Assembly (NCBI GenBank): GCA_030618945.1
Contig: JAUXCI010000033.1
Coordinates: forward strand, 1-14,423
DNA: 14,423 nucleotides
DNA from: Flavobacteriaceae bacterium
GTDB lineage: Bacteria > Bacteroidota > Bacteroidia > Flavobacteriales > Flavobacteriaceae
Direction: 5' to 3'
Positions within the stretch are counted from its first letter, which is position 1. The number at the start of each line of letters is the position of its first letter. The notes under the pieces were generated by a model. It saw only the letters and a program-made list of their open reading frames with translations, had not been told where the DNA came from and made no database searches. Positions 6,877-14,423 of this stretch are shown here, piece after piece. The position numbers and the translations under genes were made by a program.

Positions 6877-9252
6877 ATGCCCAAAGATGAATGCTTCCAC
6901 TGCGGTTTACAATGTGATACAGACAGAATTGATTTTGATGACAAAGCCTTTTGTTGTAACGGGTGCAAGACTGTTTACGAGATACTTAACTTAAACGAAT
7001 TAAGCTGTTATTACGACCTTGAAAAGGCACCAGGCTCTATTCCTAAGGAGATTAAAGGAAAGTTTAATTATCTTGACAATACTGATATCGCTTCCAAATT
7101 GATCGAATTTGACGATCTGGAAACTTCTGTTGTCAATTTTTATATCCCCAACATCCATTGCAGTTCCTGTATCTGGGTACTAGAAAATCTTAATAAATTA
7201 AATAGTGGTATTAAGGTCACCTTGGTTGATTTTCCTAAAAAAGAAATCAGAATTACTTTTCGAAAAAGTGAAATTAGCCTTAAAGAAGTAGCCGAACTCA
7301 TTACTTCCATCGGATATGAGCCTCATATAAGTCTTGATGATTCAAGTGCGAAAGAAGCAAATGTTGACCGAAAATTGATCTACCAGGTAGCCATAGCTGG
7401 ATTTGCCTTTGGTAATATCATGATGCTGTCATTTCCTGAATATTTTCAAATGGATGAGTACTGGCTCAATAGGTTCAAACCATTTTTTAGAGGGTTGATG
7501 TTTCTTCTTGCCTTACCCGCCTTGCTCTATTCAGGAAAAGATTATCTTATTTCCGCCTATAAAGGTTTAAAACACGGGATATTGAACATAGACGTGCCCA
7601 TTTCTTTGGGTATACTGGTTCTTTTTTTTAGAAGCACCTATGAAATTGTTACAAATACGGGGCAGGGTTATTTTGACAGCATGACCGGACTTATCTTCTT
7701 TTTGCTTTTGGGTAAAATTTTTCAGGCCAAAACTTATAGCTTTTTATCTTTTGAGCGAGATTACAAATCCTATTTTCCCATAGCCATAACCAAAATTGAA
7801 ATTGACAGAGAGGAAAAAAATATCAGTGTTAATGACATTGAACAAGGTGATAGGTTGTTGATCAGGAACGAAGAAATTATTCCTGTAGATGGCATTTTGA
7901 TTAATGGGATTGCAATGATTGACTATAGCTTTGTCACAGGTGAATCAATCCTTGTTTTAAAACGATCAGGTGATAAATTATTTGCTGGAGGTAAACAAAC
8001 TAATGGAGCCATTGAAATGGAAGCCATACATTCAGTAAAACAAAGTTACCTCACTCAGCTTTGGAGCAACGATGTGTTTAAAAAGAATGAGGCCAAAAAT
8101 ATCAAAACCCTAACTGACTCAATATCCAAACAGTTTACCATTATCATCTTGTCCATAGCTTTGATAGCAGGAATATATTGGTACTTTGCTGACAGAAGCA
8201 TCGCTTTTCAAGTAGTTTCGGCTGTATTAATCATTGCCTGCCCCTGTGCCCTGGCCTTGTCGGCTCCTTTCGCTCTGGGGAACATGATTCGCATATTTGG
8301 AAAAAAAGGGTTTTACCTAAAAAACACTAATGTCATAGAAGCCATGTCAAAAATTGATAGTTTGGTTTTTGATAAAACCGGTACAATCACCGCGAATCAT
8401 AGATCAGAAATCAGCTATTATGGAGATGAGCTTAAGGATTCCGAATTAGGAAAAATAAAGTCGTTATTAAGATCATCAAACCATCCATTGAGGCGAATGT
8501 TATATGATTACCTTGAAATAAAAGAAGAAGATTCTGTCGAAGAATTTACAGAAGTTCTCGGAAAAGGTATCAAAGGTGTGGTTAAGGGAGTAAATATTTT
8601 ATTAGGCTCTTCAGATTTTACCGGAGATAAAAATAAAAATTCAACTGACACGGTGATCTATGTGAAAATTGAAGATTCAATCAAGGGAAGATTTGTCTTT
8701 AAAAATTTCTACCGAGAGGGTTTGAAAAATGTTTTTACTTCCTTGAAGTCCAAATTTAAACTTACTATCTTATCTGGAGACAATGAAGGAGAAAGAAGCA
8801 ACTTACAGGCCATCCTTCCAAAGGAGAGTGAAATGTTTTTCAACCAAAAACCAGAAGATAAATTACTTTATATAGAATCAAAACAGTGCGAAGGAAAGAA
8901 AATCATGATGTTGGGAGATGGACTCAATGACGCAGGAGCACTGGCTCAAAGTAATGTTGGAATTGCAATTTCTGAAAACATAAACGTTTTCTCTCCTGCC
9001 TGTGATGGAATACTTGATGCGAAAAATTTTAATCTCATACCTGATTTTATAAAAATTTCACATAAAACCATCAAGGTGGTTCAGATGAGTTTTGTTATTT
9101 CATTTCTCTATAATATAGTTGGCCTATTATTTGCCGTTACCGGAAATCTGTCGCCTATAGTTGCCGCTATACTCATGCCGATCAGCTCCATATCAGTAGT
9201 TATTTTTGCTACAATTAGTACTAATATTTTAGCGAAAAAAATATTATATTAG
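6877..9252 (+). CDS. ccoI: Copper-transporting P1B-type ATPase for cbb3 oxidase assembly (CcoI/FixI)
   Basis: Heavy-metal P-type ATPase of 791 residues in the inner membrane. Family members export copper needed to mature the cbb3 oxidase copper-B site. In order: a cysteine-rich N-terminal domain (Cys6, Cys9, Cys13, Cys26, Cys27, Cys30), a heavy-metal-associated fold with HCSSC (94-98), the first membrane helices (about 167-285), the actuator loop with TGES (354-357), helices carrying the CPC metal site (455-457), the phosphorylation motif DKTGT (499-503, Asp499), the nucleotide-binding SNHP (534-537), GDGLND (680-685) and the last two helices. All catalytic motifs are intact. The extra N-terminal metal-binding domain and its place just before ccoS and ccoNO distinguish CcoI from CopA-type detoxification pumps. 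A gap of 96 bases with its own operator separates it from ccoS, so it may be transcribed partly on its own. Confidence 0.92.
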   Translation: MPKDECFHCGLQCDTDRIDFDDKAFCCNGCKTVYEILNLNELSCYYDLEKAPGSIPKEIKGKFNYLDNTDIASKLIEFDDLETSVVNFYIPNIHCSSCIWVLENLNKLNSGIKVTLVDFPKKEIRITFRKSEISLKEVAELITSIGYEPHISLDDSSAKEANVDRKLIYQVAIAGFAFGNIMMLSFPEYFQMDEYWLNRFKPFFRGLMFLLALPALLYSGKDYLISAYKGLKHGILNIDVPISLGILVLFFRSTYEIVTNTGQGYFDSMTGLIFFLLLGKIFQAKTYSFLSFERDYKSYFPIAITKIEIDREEKNISVNDIEQGDRLLIRNEEIIPVDGILINGIAMIDYSFVTGESILVLKRSGDKLFAGGKQTNGAIEMEAIHSVKQSYLTQLWSNDVFKKNEAKNIKTLTDSISKQFTIIILSIALIAGIYWYFADRSIAFQVVSAVLIIACPCALALSAPFALGNMIRIFGKKGFYLKNTNVIEAMSKIDSLVFDKTGTITANHRSEISYYGDELKDSELGKIKSLLRSSNHPLRRMLYDYLEIKEEDSVEEFTEVLGKGIKGVVKGVNILLGSSDFTGDKNKNSTDTVIYVKIEDSIKGRFVFKNFYREGLKNVFTSLKSKFKLTILSGDNEGERSNLQAILPKESEMFFNQKPEDKLLYIESKQCEGKKIMMLGDGLNDAGALAQSNVGIAISENINVFSPACDGILDAKNFNLIPDFIKISHKTIKVVQMSFVISFLYNIVGLLFAVTGNLSPIVAAILMPISSISVVIFATISTNILAKKILY

Positions 9253-9280
9253 CATCGTCAATTCAATTGATGTTTTAATA

Positions 9281-9302
9281 AAACATGACTTTTATCATGT
9301 TT
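9281..9302. promoter_or_regulatory. Crp/Fnr-type operator upstream of ccoS-ccoNO
   Basis: Perfect inverted repeat with 8-base arms AAACATGA (9281-9288) and TCATGTTT (9295-9302) and a 6-base gap. The inner TGA-N6-TCA is the core shared by Crp and Fnr/FixK boxes. Its centre, 9291.5, is about 41 bases before the start predicted from the -7-like element at 9321-9328, the usual spacing for an activator touching RNA polymerase. A divergent Crp/Fnr gene lies 2.5 kb upstream, in the same locus. Confidence 0.65.
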
Positions 9303-9310
9303 CTGCATTT

Positions 9311-9328
9311 TAACTTTTTGTTAATTTG
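9311..9328 (+). promoter_or_regulatory. Probable core promoter of the cbb3 structural operon
   Basis: Two imperfect -7 candidates overlap: TAACTTTT (9311-9318) and TTAATTTG (9321-9328), each one base off TAnnTTTG. No TTTG stands at the right -33 distance, where the operator at 9281-9302 lies instead, as expected for an activator-dependent promoter. A small inverted repeat TTAAC-N5-GTTAA (9310-9324) overlaps it. The second candidate predicts a start near 9332 and a 17-base leader before ccoS. Confidence 0.4.
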
Positions 9329-9348
9329 TTCAACTAATAAAATCTGAA

Positions 9349-9531
9349 ATGAATATTATCTTCATGCTTATTATTGCAAGTTTGTTCATTGCGATCATTT
9401 TTTTTATTCTTTTTGTTAAGTCAGTAAAGGCTGGGCAGTATGACGATGTTTATACGCCATCAGTTAGAATGCTGTTTGACGATGAATTGGTTGAAAAAAA
9501 CAAAACCAATCATACAACTAATCAAGAATAA
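9349..9531 (+). CDS. ccoS: cbb3 oxidase maturation protein CcoS
   Basis: Small membrane protein of 60 residues with one N-terminal helix (about 2-23) followed by GQYDD (29-33) and the RMLFDDE segment (40-46), which are the CcoS hallmarks. In other bacteria CcoS is needed to put haem and copper cofactors into the cbb3 oxidase. Length and motif order are standard. It begins the structural operon, 29 bases before ccoNO and 96 bases after ccoI. Confidence 0.9.
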   Translation: MNIIFMLIIASLFIAIIFFILFVKSVKAGQYDDVYTPSVRMLFDDELVEKNKTNHTTNQE

Positions 9532-9560
9532 ATCAACTAATTAATATCTAAATTTTTCAA

Positions 9561-11705
9561 ATGGAAAAAGAACAATTTTATTACGACAACAAAATTGTAA
9601 AAATGTTCCTTATTGCTACGATCCTTTGGGGTGTTGTAGGAATGATTGTAGGGCTTCTTGTAGCCTTCCTTTTTATTTTCCCCAATTATATGGAAGGAAT
9701 ATCCTGGCTGAGTTTTGGTAGATTAAGACCACTTCATACCAATGCCGTGATATTTGCTTTTGTTGGGAATAGCATTTTTATGGGAATTTATTATTCGATG
9801 CAGCGATTGCTAAAAACAAGAATGTTCAGTGATACACTGAGTAAAGTTCATTTTTGGGGATGGCAACTTATCATCGTTGCAGCGGCAATTACTTTGCCTC
9901 TAGGACTTACCAGCTCCAAAGAATACGCAGAATTAGAATGGCCTATTGATATCGCGATTACCATAATTTGGGTAGTTATGGGTATCAACATGATCGGTAC
10001 CATATTAAAAAGAAGACAACGACATATATATGTGGCCATTTGGTTTTATCTGGCTACCCTGGTTACTGTTGCTATACTTCATATTTTTAACAATTTAGAA
10101 TTGCCGGTTTCGGCTTTTAAAAGTTATTCAATCTATGCCGGTGTTCAGGATGCTCTTGTACAATGGTGGTATGGCCATAATGCTGTAGCATTTTTCCTTA
10201 CTACACCTGTGCTGGGACTTATGTACTATTTTGTTCCAAAAGTTGCCAACCGACCTGTTTATTCCTATAGATTATCTATAATTCACTTTTGGTCCTTGAT
10301 CTTCATTTATATCTGGGCCGGACCACACCATTTACTGTACACAGCCTTACCTGAATGGGCTCAAAATTTAGGAACTGTATTTTCTGTTATGCTGATCTTC
10401 CCATCATGGGGTGGAATGATCAATGGGCTTTTGACACTAAGAGGAGCTTGGGATAAAGTAAGAGATAATCCCGTACTTAAATTTTTCGTTGTAGCAATTA
10501 CTGGTTACGGTATGTCAACCTTTGAAGGACCACTGTTGTCTTTTAAAACCTTAAATGCAATTGGGCATTATACTGACTGGATAATTGGCCACGTTCATAT
10601 TGGTGCTTTGGCATGGAATGGGTTTATGGCAGCAGGTATCGTTTACTGGCTTGCGGGCAAACTCTGGAAAACAGAATTGTATTCTAAAAAACTGGCGAAT
10701 ATTCATTTCTGGCTGGGAACATTGGGAATTCTTTTTTATGCCCTCCCACTCTATGTGGCAGGATTTACACAAGCCGCCATGTGGAAACAATTTAACCCTG
10801 ATGGTACACTTGTTTACGGAAATTTCCTTGAAACAGTTACTCAGATTATGCCAATGTATATGATGAGAGCTTTTGGAGGTACATTATATTTAACTGGATT
10901 TATCATTTTGGCCTATAATGTTATTAAAACTGCTCAGGCAGGATCGGCTGTAGAAGATGAACTTGCGGAAGCAATGCCATTAAAGAAAATTACCAATAGA
11001 AGGATTGCCGGTGAACCCGTGCATTCCTGGCTGGAAAGACGTACTATTCTATTTACTGTGTTGGTAGCTGTAGCTGTGATTATTGGAGGGGCTGTCGAGA
11101 TTATTCCACTGCTCACCGTAGATTCTAATATTCCAGTTATCAGTTCGGTTAAACCATACACACCACTCGAGCTTGAAGGACGAGACATCTATATAAGAGA
11201 AGGGTGTAATAACTGTCACTCTCAAATGATCAGACCATTTAGGTCAGAAGTAGAACGCTATGGTGAATACTCTAAAGCTGGTGAGTTTGTTTATGATTTC
11301 CCATTTTTGTGGGGATCTAAAAGAACCGGACCAGACGTCCATCGTATAGGTGGAAAATATAATGACAGTTGGCATTTTAATCATATGCTGGATCCGAGAA
11401 TTACTTCTCCAAATTCCATCATGCCACAATACCCCTGGTTAATAAAAGATGACCTGGACATTAGCCATACTGTTGCTAAAATTAATGCCATGGTGACCCT
11501 AGGTGTTCCTTATACACAATTTGAATTGGATAAGGCAGTGTATTTGTTAAAAAATCAAGCCAAGGAAATTGAAAATAATTTAAGACAAGATCCGGAATTT
11601 GTTAAGAATTATGGTGACGCTGGTATAGAAAATAAAGAAATCGTTGCGGTAATCGCTTATTTGCAAAGGTTGGGAACGGATATTAAAGCAGCTCCTGCTG
11701 AATAA
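9561..11705 (+). CDS. ccoNO: Fused cbb3 cytochrome c oxidase subunits I and II (CcoN-CcoO)
   Basis: Single chain of 714 residues joining the catalytic CcoN subunit (about 1-475) to the membrane-anchored cytochrome c subunit CcoO (about 490-714). It reduces oxygen to water and pumps protons in the inner membrane. CcoN histidines expected for low-spin haem b (His59, His346), copper B (His206, His256, His257) and the high-spin haem (His344) are all present, as is the cross-linking tyrosine Tyr250; the numbers run one below those I recall for Pseudomonas stutzeri. The CcoO part has a membrane anchor (about 495-517), the c-type haem motif CNNCH (549-553) and a candidate axial methionine, Met621, in IMPQYPW. 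The linker at 455-490 is hydrophilic. The frame is continuous, so the fusion is real rather than a sequencing join; such fusions are common in Bacteroidetes. Confidence 0.96.
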   Translation: MEKEQFYYDNKIVKMFLIATILWGVVGMIVGLLVAFLFIFPNYMEGISWLSFGRLRPLHTNAVIFAFVGNSIFMGIYYSMQRLLKTRMFSDTLSKVHFWGWQLIIVAAAITLPLGLTSSKEYAELEWPIDIAITIIWVVMGINMIGTILKRRQRHIYVAIWFYLATLVTVAILHIFNNLELPVSAFKSYSIYAGVQDALVQWWYGHNAVAFFLTTPVLGLMYYFVPKVANRPVYSYRLSIIHFWSLIFIYIWAGPHHLLYTALPEWAQNLGTVFSVMLIFPSWGGMINGLLTLRGAWDKVRDNPVLKFFVVAITGYGMSTFEGPLLSFKTLNAIGHYTDWIIGHVHIGALAWNGFMAAGIVYWLAGKLWKTELYSKKLANIHFWLGTLGILFYALPLYVAGFTQAAMWKQFNPDGTLVYGNFLETVTQIMPMYMMRAFGGTLYLTGFIILAYNVIKTAQAGSAVEDELAEAMPLKKITNRRIAGEPVHSWLERRTILFTVLVAVAVIIGGAVEIIPLLTVDSNIPVISSVKPYTPLELEGRDIYIREGCNNCHSQMIRPFRSEVERYGEYSKAGEFVYDFPFLWGSKRTGPDVHRIGGKYNDSWHFNHMLDPRITSPNSIMPQYPWLIKDDLDISHTVAKINAMVTLGVPYTQFELDKAVYLLKNQAKEIENNLRQDPEFVKNYGDAGIENKEIVAVIAYLQRLGTDIKAAPAE

Positions 11706-11715
11706 AATATAGATT

Positions 11716-11907
11716 ATGCTAAAATTTATAAAACATCATTTAGACACTATTCAAGGAGTTGAAATTTACCCTATAATTTCCCTTATACTATTCTTTTTAG
11801 TATTTACAATCATGTTGTTGATTGTACTGAAAATGCCAAAAAGAAATATCGAAGAATTAAGCAACTTACCATTAGATAATGATTTAAAAGATAATAATCA
11901 TGAATGA
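11716..11907 (+). CDS. ccoQ: CcoQ/FixQ-like small cbb3 oxidase subunit
   Basis: Protein of 63 residues with one membrane helix (about 18-39) and a charged C-terminal tail, in the position of CcoQ between the catalytic and CcoP genes. CcoQ stabilises the assembled oxidase in other bacteria. The sequence is poorly conserved, so the name rests on size, topology and place. It follows ccoNO by 10 bases, and its end overlaps the ccoP start by 8 bases, which suggests translational coupling. Confidence 0.75.
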   Translation: MLKFIKHHLDTIQGVEIYPIISLILFFLVFTIMLLIVLKMPKRNIEELSNLPLDNDLKDNNHE

Positions 11908-12541
11908 TAAAAAACAATTAAGTGCTTGGAAAAAGTTTTTGAATTCTATGACCAAAGCTCATGACCTTGATTCGGAAGATGAAATACTTACTGACCACGA
12001 TTATGACGGAATAAAAGAATTGGACAATGTGCTTCCGCCATGGTGGTTATACGGTTTTTATATTACTATAGCCATCGGTATTTTCTACTATGTACAAGTA
12101 TTTACAAATGCAGAAGAGTATAGTCAGGAGAAAGAATATGCTGCTGAAGTAGAAGAAGGTAAAAAAGAAGTTGAAGCTTATAAGGCGGCAAATCCCGATT
12201 TGTTCAATACGGATAATATTGAACTTTTGACTGACGCTGCCAGTTTAAATAAAGGAAAAGAATTATTCGCCACAAAAACCTGTACAGCATGCCATTTGGC
12301 AGATCTTGGAGGAAGTATTGGCCCCAATTTAACCGATGACAAATGGGTTCTAGGTGGTGGAATGAAAAATATTTTTAACACAGTTTCAAAAGGAGGAAGA
12401 CCTGGCAAAGGAATGATTGCCTGGGAAGGAACTTTAAGTGTTGAAGAAAGACAATTATTATCCAGTTATATTATTTCAATGCAAGGGACAAGCCCCGCTA
12501 ATCCAAAGGCAGAAGAAGGAGATATAATTTGGACTAAGTAA
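11900..12541 (+). CDS. ccoP: cbb3 oxidase subunit III, single-haem CcoP
   Basis: Membrane-anchored cytochrome c of 213 residues that passes electrons to the oxidase. The N-terminal CcoP signature HDYDGIKELDN-LPPWW (33-49) leads into one membrane helix (about 50-67). A charged, probably helical linker (about 72-97) precedes one cytochrome c domain with haem motif CTACH (128-132) and probable axial Met172 in KGMIAW. Proteobacterial CcoP has two haem domains and about 300 residues; only one CxxCH is present here, and the frame is intact from start to stop, so this is a one-haem form and not a truncation. The ATG lies 8 bases inside the end of ccoQ. Confidence 0.93.
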   Translation: MNDKKQLSAWKKFLNSMTKAHDLDSEDEILTDHDYDGIKELDNVLPPWWLYGFYITIAIGIFYYVQVFTNAEEYSQEKEYAAEVEEGKKEVEAYKAANPDLFNTDNIELLTDAASLNKGKELFATKTCTACHLADLGGSIGPNLTDDKWVLGGGMKNIFNTVSKGGRPGKGMIAWEGTLSVEERQLLSSYIISMQGTSPANPKAEEGDIIWTK

Positions 12542-12597
12542 ACGGTAGGCTCATATTTAGTTCTCGCTTATTTGAACTACCGGTTTTTGATTTTTTT
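12541..12597 (+). terminator. Possible terminator after ccoP
   Basis: GGTAG (12544-12548) pairs with CTACC (12577-12581), extended by C-G and A-T pairs with a bulge, and TTC/GAA (12561-12563/12574-12576) can pair inside. The stem is followed directly by a T-rich run (12584-12597, broken by GA). The interior is large, so it is a weaker hairpin than the one at 12610-12649. Confidence 0.4.
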
Positions 12598-12609
12598 AGT
12601 TAGTAGTAG

Positions 12610-12649
12610 AAAAGGCTACCCTTGTCTTGAACAGACAAGGTAGCCTTTT
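12610..12649 (+). terminator. Strong hairpin just before ccoG (attenuator or mRNA 3'-end stabiliser)
   Basis: Left arm 12610-12627 and right arm 12633-12649 pair over 17 bases with one bulged C and a 5-base loop; the outer pairs are AAAA/TTTT. Only four T residues follow the GC-rich part, so termination may be partial. It ends 15 bases before the ccoG start codon, leaving no room for another promoter between, so ccoG must be reached by read-through or from a promoter upstream of the hairpin. Confidence 0.6.
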
Positions 12650-12664
12650 CAAATTATCATCAAA

Positions 12665-14071
12665 ATGGACAATAAAGAACATCAAAATTTTAGGGATAGT
12701 ATTGCAACTATAAATGAGGAAGGTAAACGCAATTTTATACATCCTCAAAAACCTAAAGGAAAATTTACTAATTACAGGACCTATGTAAGTTGGCTGCTTT
12801 TGGCTGCTCTTTTTGCATCACCCTTTATAAAGATAAACGGAAATCAATTTCTGTTGTTCAATATAATGGAGCGAAAGTTCAATATATTCGGTCAGCCTTT
12901 CTGGCCTCAGGACTTTTACCTCTTAGTGATGTCACTATTGGTATCTGTTGTTTTTATTATCTTATTCACTGTTATATTCGGTAGAATATTTTGTGGCTGG
13001 ATGTGCCCTCAAACCATTTTTATGGAAATGATTTTCCGTAAAATAGAATATTGGATTGAAGGCGACAGGAACAAACAAATAAAGCTTGAAAAACAAGCGT
13101 GGAACGCTGAAAAAATAAGAAAAAAATTGATTAAATGGACACTATTTGCTCTTGTTTCATTTATGATAGCGAATGCATTTCTCGCGTATTTTATTGGAGG
13201 AGATGTCTTGATTCAACATATAATGGATGGACCAATAATCCATTTGGATACCTTTATCAAGTTATCTGTTTTCACCATGGTCTTTTATTTTGTCTTTGCT
13301 TGGTTTAGAGAGCAAGTATGTATCATAGCTTGCCCCTACGGGCGATTACAAGGGGTGTTGCTTGATAATCAATCCATCGTAGTGGCTTACGACCATAAAC
13401 GAGGAGAAGACAGGCAAAAATTAAGGAAAAGTGAGGATCGGGAGAAAAAGGAATTTGGTGATTGTATAGATTGTAAACAATGCATTTTAGTTTGCCCGAC
13501 AGGAATAGATATACGAAATGGAACTCAGCTTGAATGCATAAATTGCACAGCCTGTATTGATGCATGTGACTCTATAATGGACAGGGTAGGTTTTGATCGA
13601 GGATTAATAAGGTATGCCTCTGAAAACAATATAGAAAAAGGCGAAAAATTCTCTTATAATTCTAGGATCATAAGTTATATTGTGGTCTTGACATTGCTCT
13701 TTACATTTTTTGTAACTTTATTGTTTATGCGAAATGATATTCAGGCCAACATCCTTCATTTACCAGGTCAGATTTATTCAACTGAAGGAGATACGGTTAG
13801 CAATGTTTATACCTTTAAACTTATCAATAAAACCAACGATTCTTATGATAATTTAGAAATGAAATTAATATCCCATCAAGGGAAGCTTGAAATTGTAGGT
13901 GGTCAGATTTTAGTACCTAAAGGAGGACTTTTTGAAGGAACTTTGTTTATCAAAATTGAGAAAAAAGATTTAAAATCTTCTAAAGAGAAAATTGAAATTG
14001 GCATCTATTCAAACGGAGAATTAGTTGAGGAGACTCACACGAATTTTGCATCACCTTTACAATTAAATTAA
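12665..14071 (+). CDS. ccoG: cbb3 oxidase assembly protein CcoG (FixG/RdxA family)
   Basis: Membrane iron-sulfur protein of 468 residues. CcoG homologues reduce copper for cbb3 assembly. Membrane helices lie near 40-56, 84-106, 157-177, 199-215 and 335-355. Cysteine pairs CGWMC (110-114) and CIIAC (219-223) sit at membrane edges, followed by a bacterial ferredoxin domain with two 4Fe-4S motifs: Cys267, 270, 273, 277 and Cys291, 294, 297, 301. The C-terminal 110 residues (about 357-468) match the Ig-like FixG C-terminal domain, probably periplasmic. Length and motif order are typical. It follows ccoP after a 123-base gap with two hairpins and precedes ccoH by 24 bases. Confidence 0.94.
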   Translation: MDNKEHQNFRDSIATINEEGKRNFIHPQKPKGKFTNYRTYVSWLLLAALFASPFIKINGNQFLLFNIMERKFNIFGQPFWPQDFYLLVMSLLVSVVFIILFTVIFGRIFCGWMCPQTIFMEMIFRKIEYWIEGDRNKQIKLEKQAWNAEKIRKKLIKWTLFALVSFMIANAFLAYFIGGDVLIQHIMDGPIIHLDTFIKLSVFTMVFYFVFAWFREQVCIIACPYGRLQGVLLDNQSIVVAYDHKRGEDRQKLRKSEDREKKEFGDCIDCKQCILVCPTGIDIRNGTQLECINCTACIDACDSIMDRVGFDRGLIRYASENNIEKGEKFSYNSRIISYIVVLTLLFTFFVTLLFMRNDIQANILHLPGQIYSTEGDTVSNVYTFKLINKTNDSYDNLEMKLISHQGKLEIVGGQILVPKGGLFEGTLFIKIEKKDLKSSKEKIEIGIYSNGELVEETHTNFASPLQLN

Positions 14072-14095
14072 ATTTAACCAACAACATTAGAAAAT

Positions 14096-14423
14096 TTGAA
14101 ACTAAAGTTAAACTGGCCTACCGGAATTGTTATTGCCATAGTATCTTTTATGATATTTATTCTCTCTTTTGTATATAAATCAATAGCTGTTGACAAATAC
14201 CAACATGAACTGGTATCAGAAGATTATTATGGGGACGAGCTTCACTATCAGGAGGAAATTGATAAGCTCAACAATGCTAAAGCGCTTGAAATAGATGTGA
14301 AATTAACAAATTCTAAAGAAGGTATTACAATTGAGTTTCCTCAAAAGATTGACGGGAATCAAATTACAGGTACAATCACTTTCTTAAGGTTATCTAATAA
14401 AAAACTGGACTTTACAGAAGAAA
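14096..14423 (+). CDS. ccoH: CcoH/FixH family protein, partial (3' end cut by window)
   Basis: An open frame runs from a stop at 14075 to the window end with no ATG before the membrane helix; TTG at 14096 is the best start and gives 109 codons in the window. From it the protein reads a short basic tip with Trp7, one membrane helix (about 10-27), then VSEDYYGDELHYQEEI (40-55) and the NNA that follows, a pattern typical of FixH. The first in-frame ATG is codon 19, inside the helix, which would spoil the anchor. FixH/CcoH proteins interact with and stabilise the cbb3 oxidase, often with CcoG and CcoI. Its place 24 bases after ccoG supports the call. Confidence 0.85.
   Translation, partial: MKLKLNWPTGIVIAIVSFMIFILSFVYKSIAVDKYQHELVSEDYYGDELHYQEEIDKLNNAKALEIDVKLTNSKEGITIEFPQKIDGNQITGTITFLRLSNKKLDFTEE

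Noticed and set aside
10585..10863. Open frame of 92 codons inside ccoNO in another frame
   Set aside because: It lies wholly within a strongly conserved oxidase gene whose own frame carries the haem and copper ligands; this is a shadow frame.
9561..11705. Sequencing error creating the CcoN-CcoO fusion
   Set aside because: The frame is continuous with a plausible linker at about residues 455-490 and a complete second membrane anchor; fused CcoNO is well known in Bacteroidetes.

Overview
The window looks like chromosome from a member of the Bacteroidetes, most likely class Flavobacteriia. The evidence is AT-rich DNA, weak or absent Shine-Dalgarno sites, promoters of the Bacteroidetes type (TTTG, about 19 bases, TAnnTTTG), a bacillithiol gene, and a cbb3 oxidase operon in the form usual for this phylum (fused CcoN-CcoO, short CcoP with one haem). 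The genus cannot be fixed from the sequence alone. Almost every gene is an ordinary, complete housekeeping or respiratory gene. I see no mobile element, CRISPR array, tRNA or rRNA.

Layout. Positions 1-387 hold no convincing protein gene. A textbook leftward promoter (233-263) drives a transcript that leaves the window at position 1; its first 110 bases or so are rich in inverted repeats, so it may be a structured RNA or a long leader. Positions 388-4578 are four tightly packed leftward genes, read in the order acpH-like, ggt, a Cys/Met-metabolism PLP enzyme, and bshB1; gaps of 5-18 bases suggest one operon. Positions 4579-4787 are a divergent control region with two adjacent palindromes. rocD (ornithine aminotransferase, 4788-6029, rightward) ends at a bidirectional terminator shared with a leftward Crp/Fnr-family regulator (6087-6776).

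From 6877 to the right edge everything runs rightward and builds the high-affinity cbb3 cytochrome c oxidase: ccoI (copper-exporting P-type ATPase for oxidase maturation), ccoS, ccoNO (fused catalytic and cytochrome c subunits), ccoQ, ccoP, ccoG (membrane ferredoxin-like assembly factor) and the start of ccoH/fixH, cut by the window end.

How they work together. The regulator is divergent to ccoI. A Crp/Fnr-type inverted repeat (TGA-N6-TCA core) lies about 41 bases upstream of a plausible start of the ccoS-ccoNO-ccoQ-ccoP transcript. The simplest reading is a self-contained low-oxygen respiration module, regulator plus target operon. Two hairpins between ccoP and ccoG could lower expression of the assembly genes relative to the structural subunits. 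The leftward operon gathers thiol and gamma-glutamyl chemistry (gamma-glutamyltransferase, a transsulfuration-type enzyme, a bacillithiol deacetylase), which may link cysteine recovery to bacillithiol synthesis; that link is inference.
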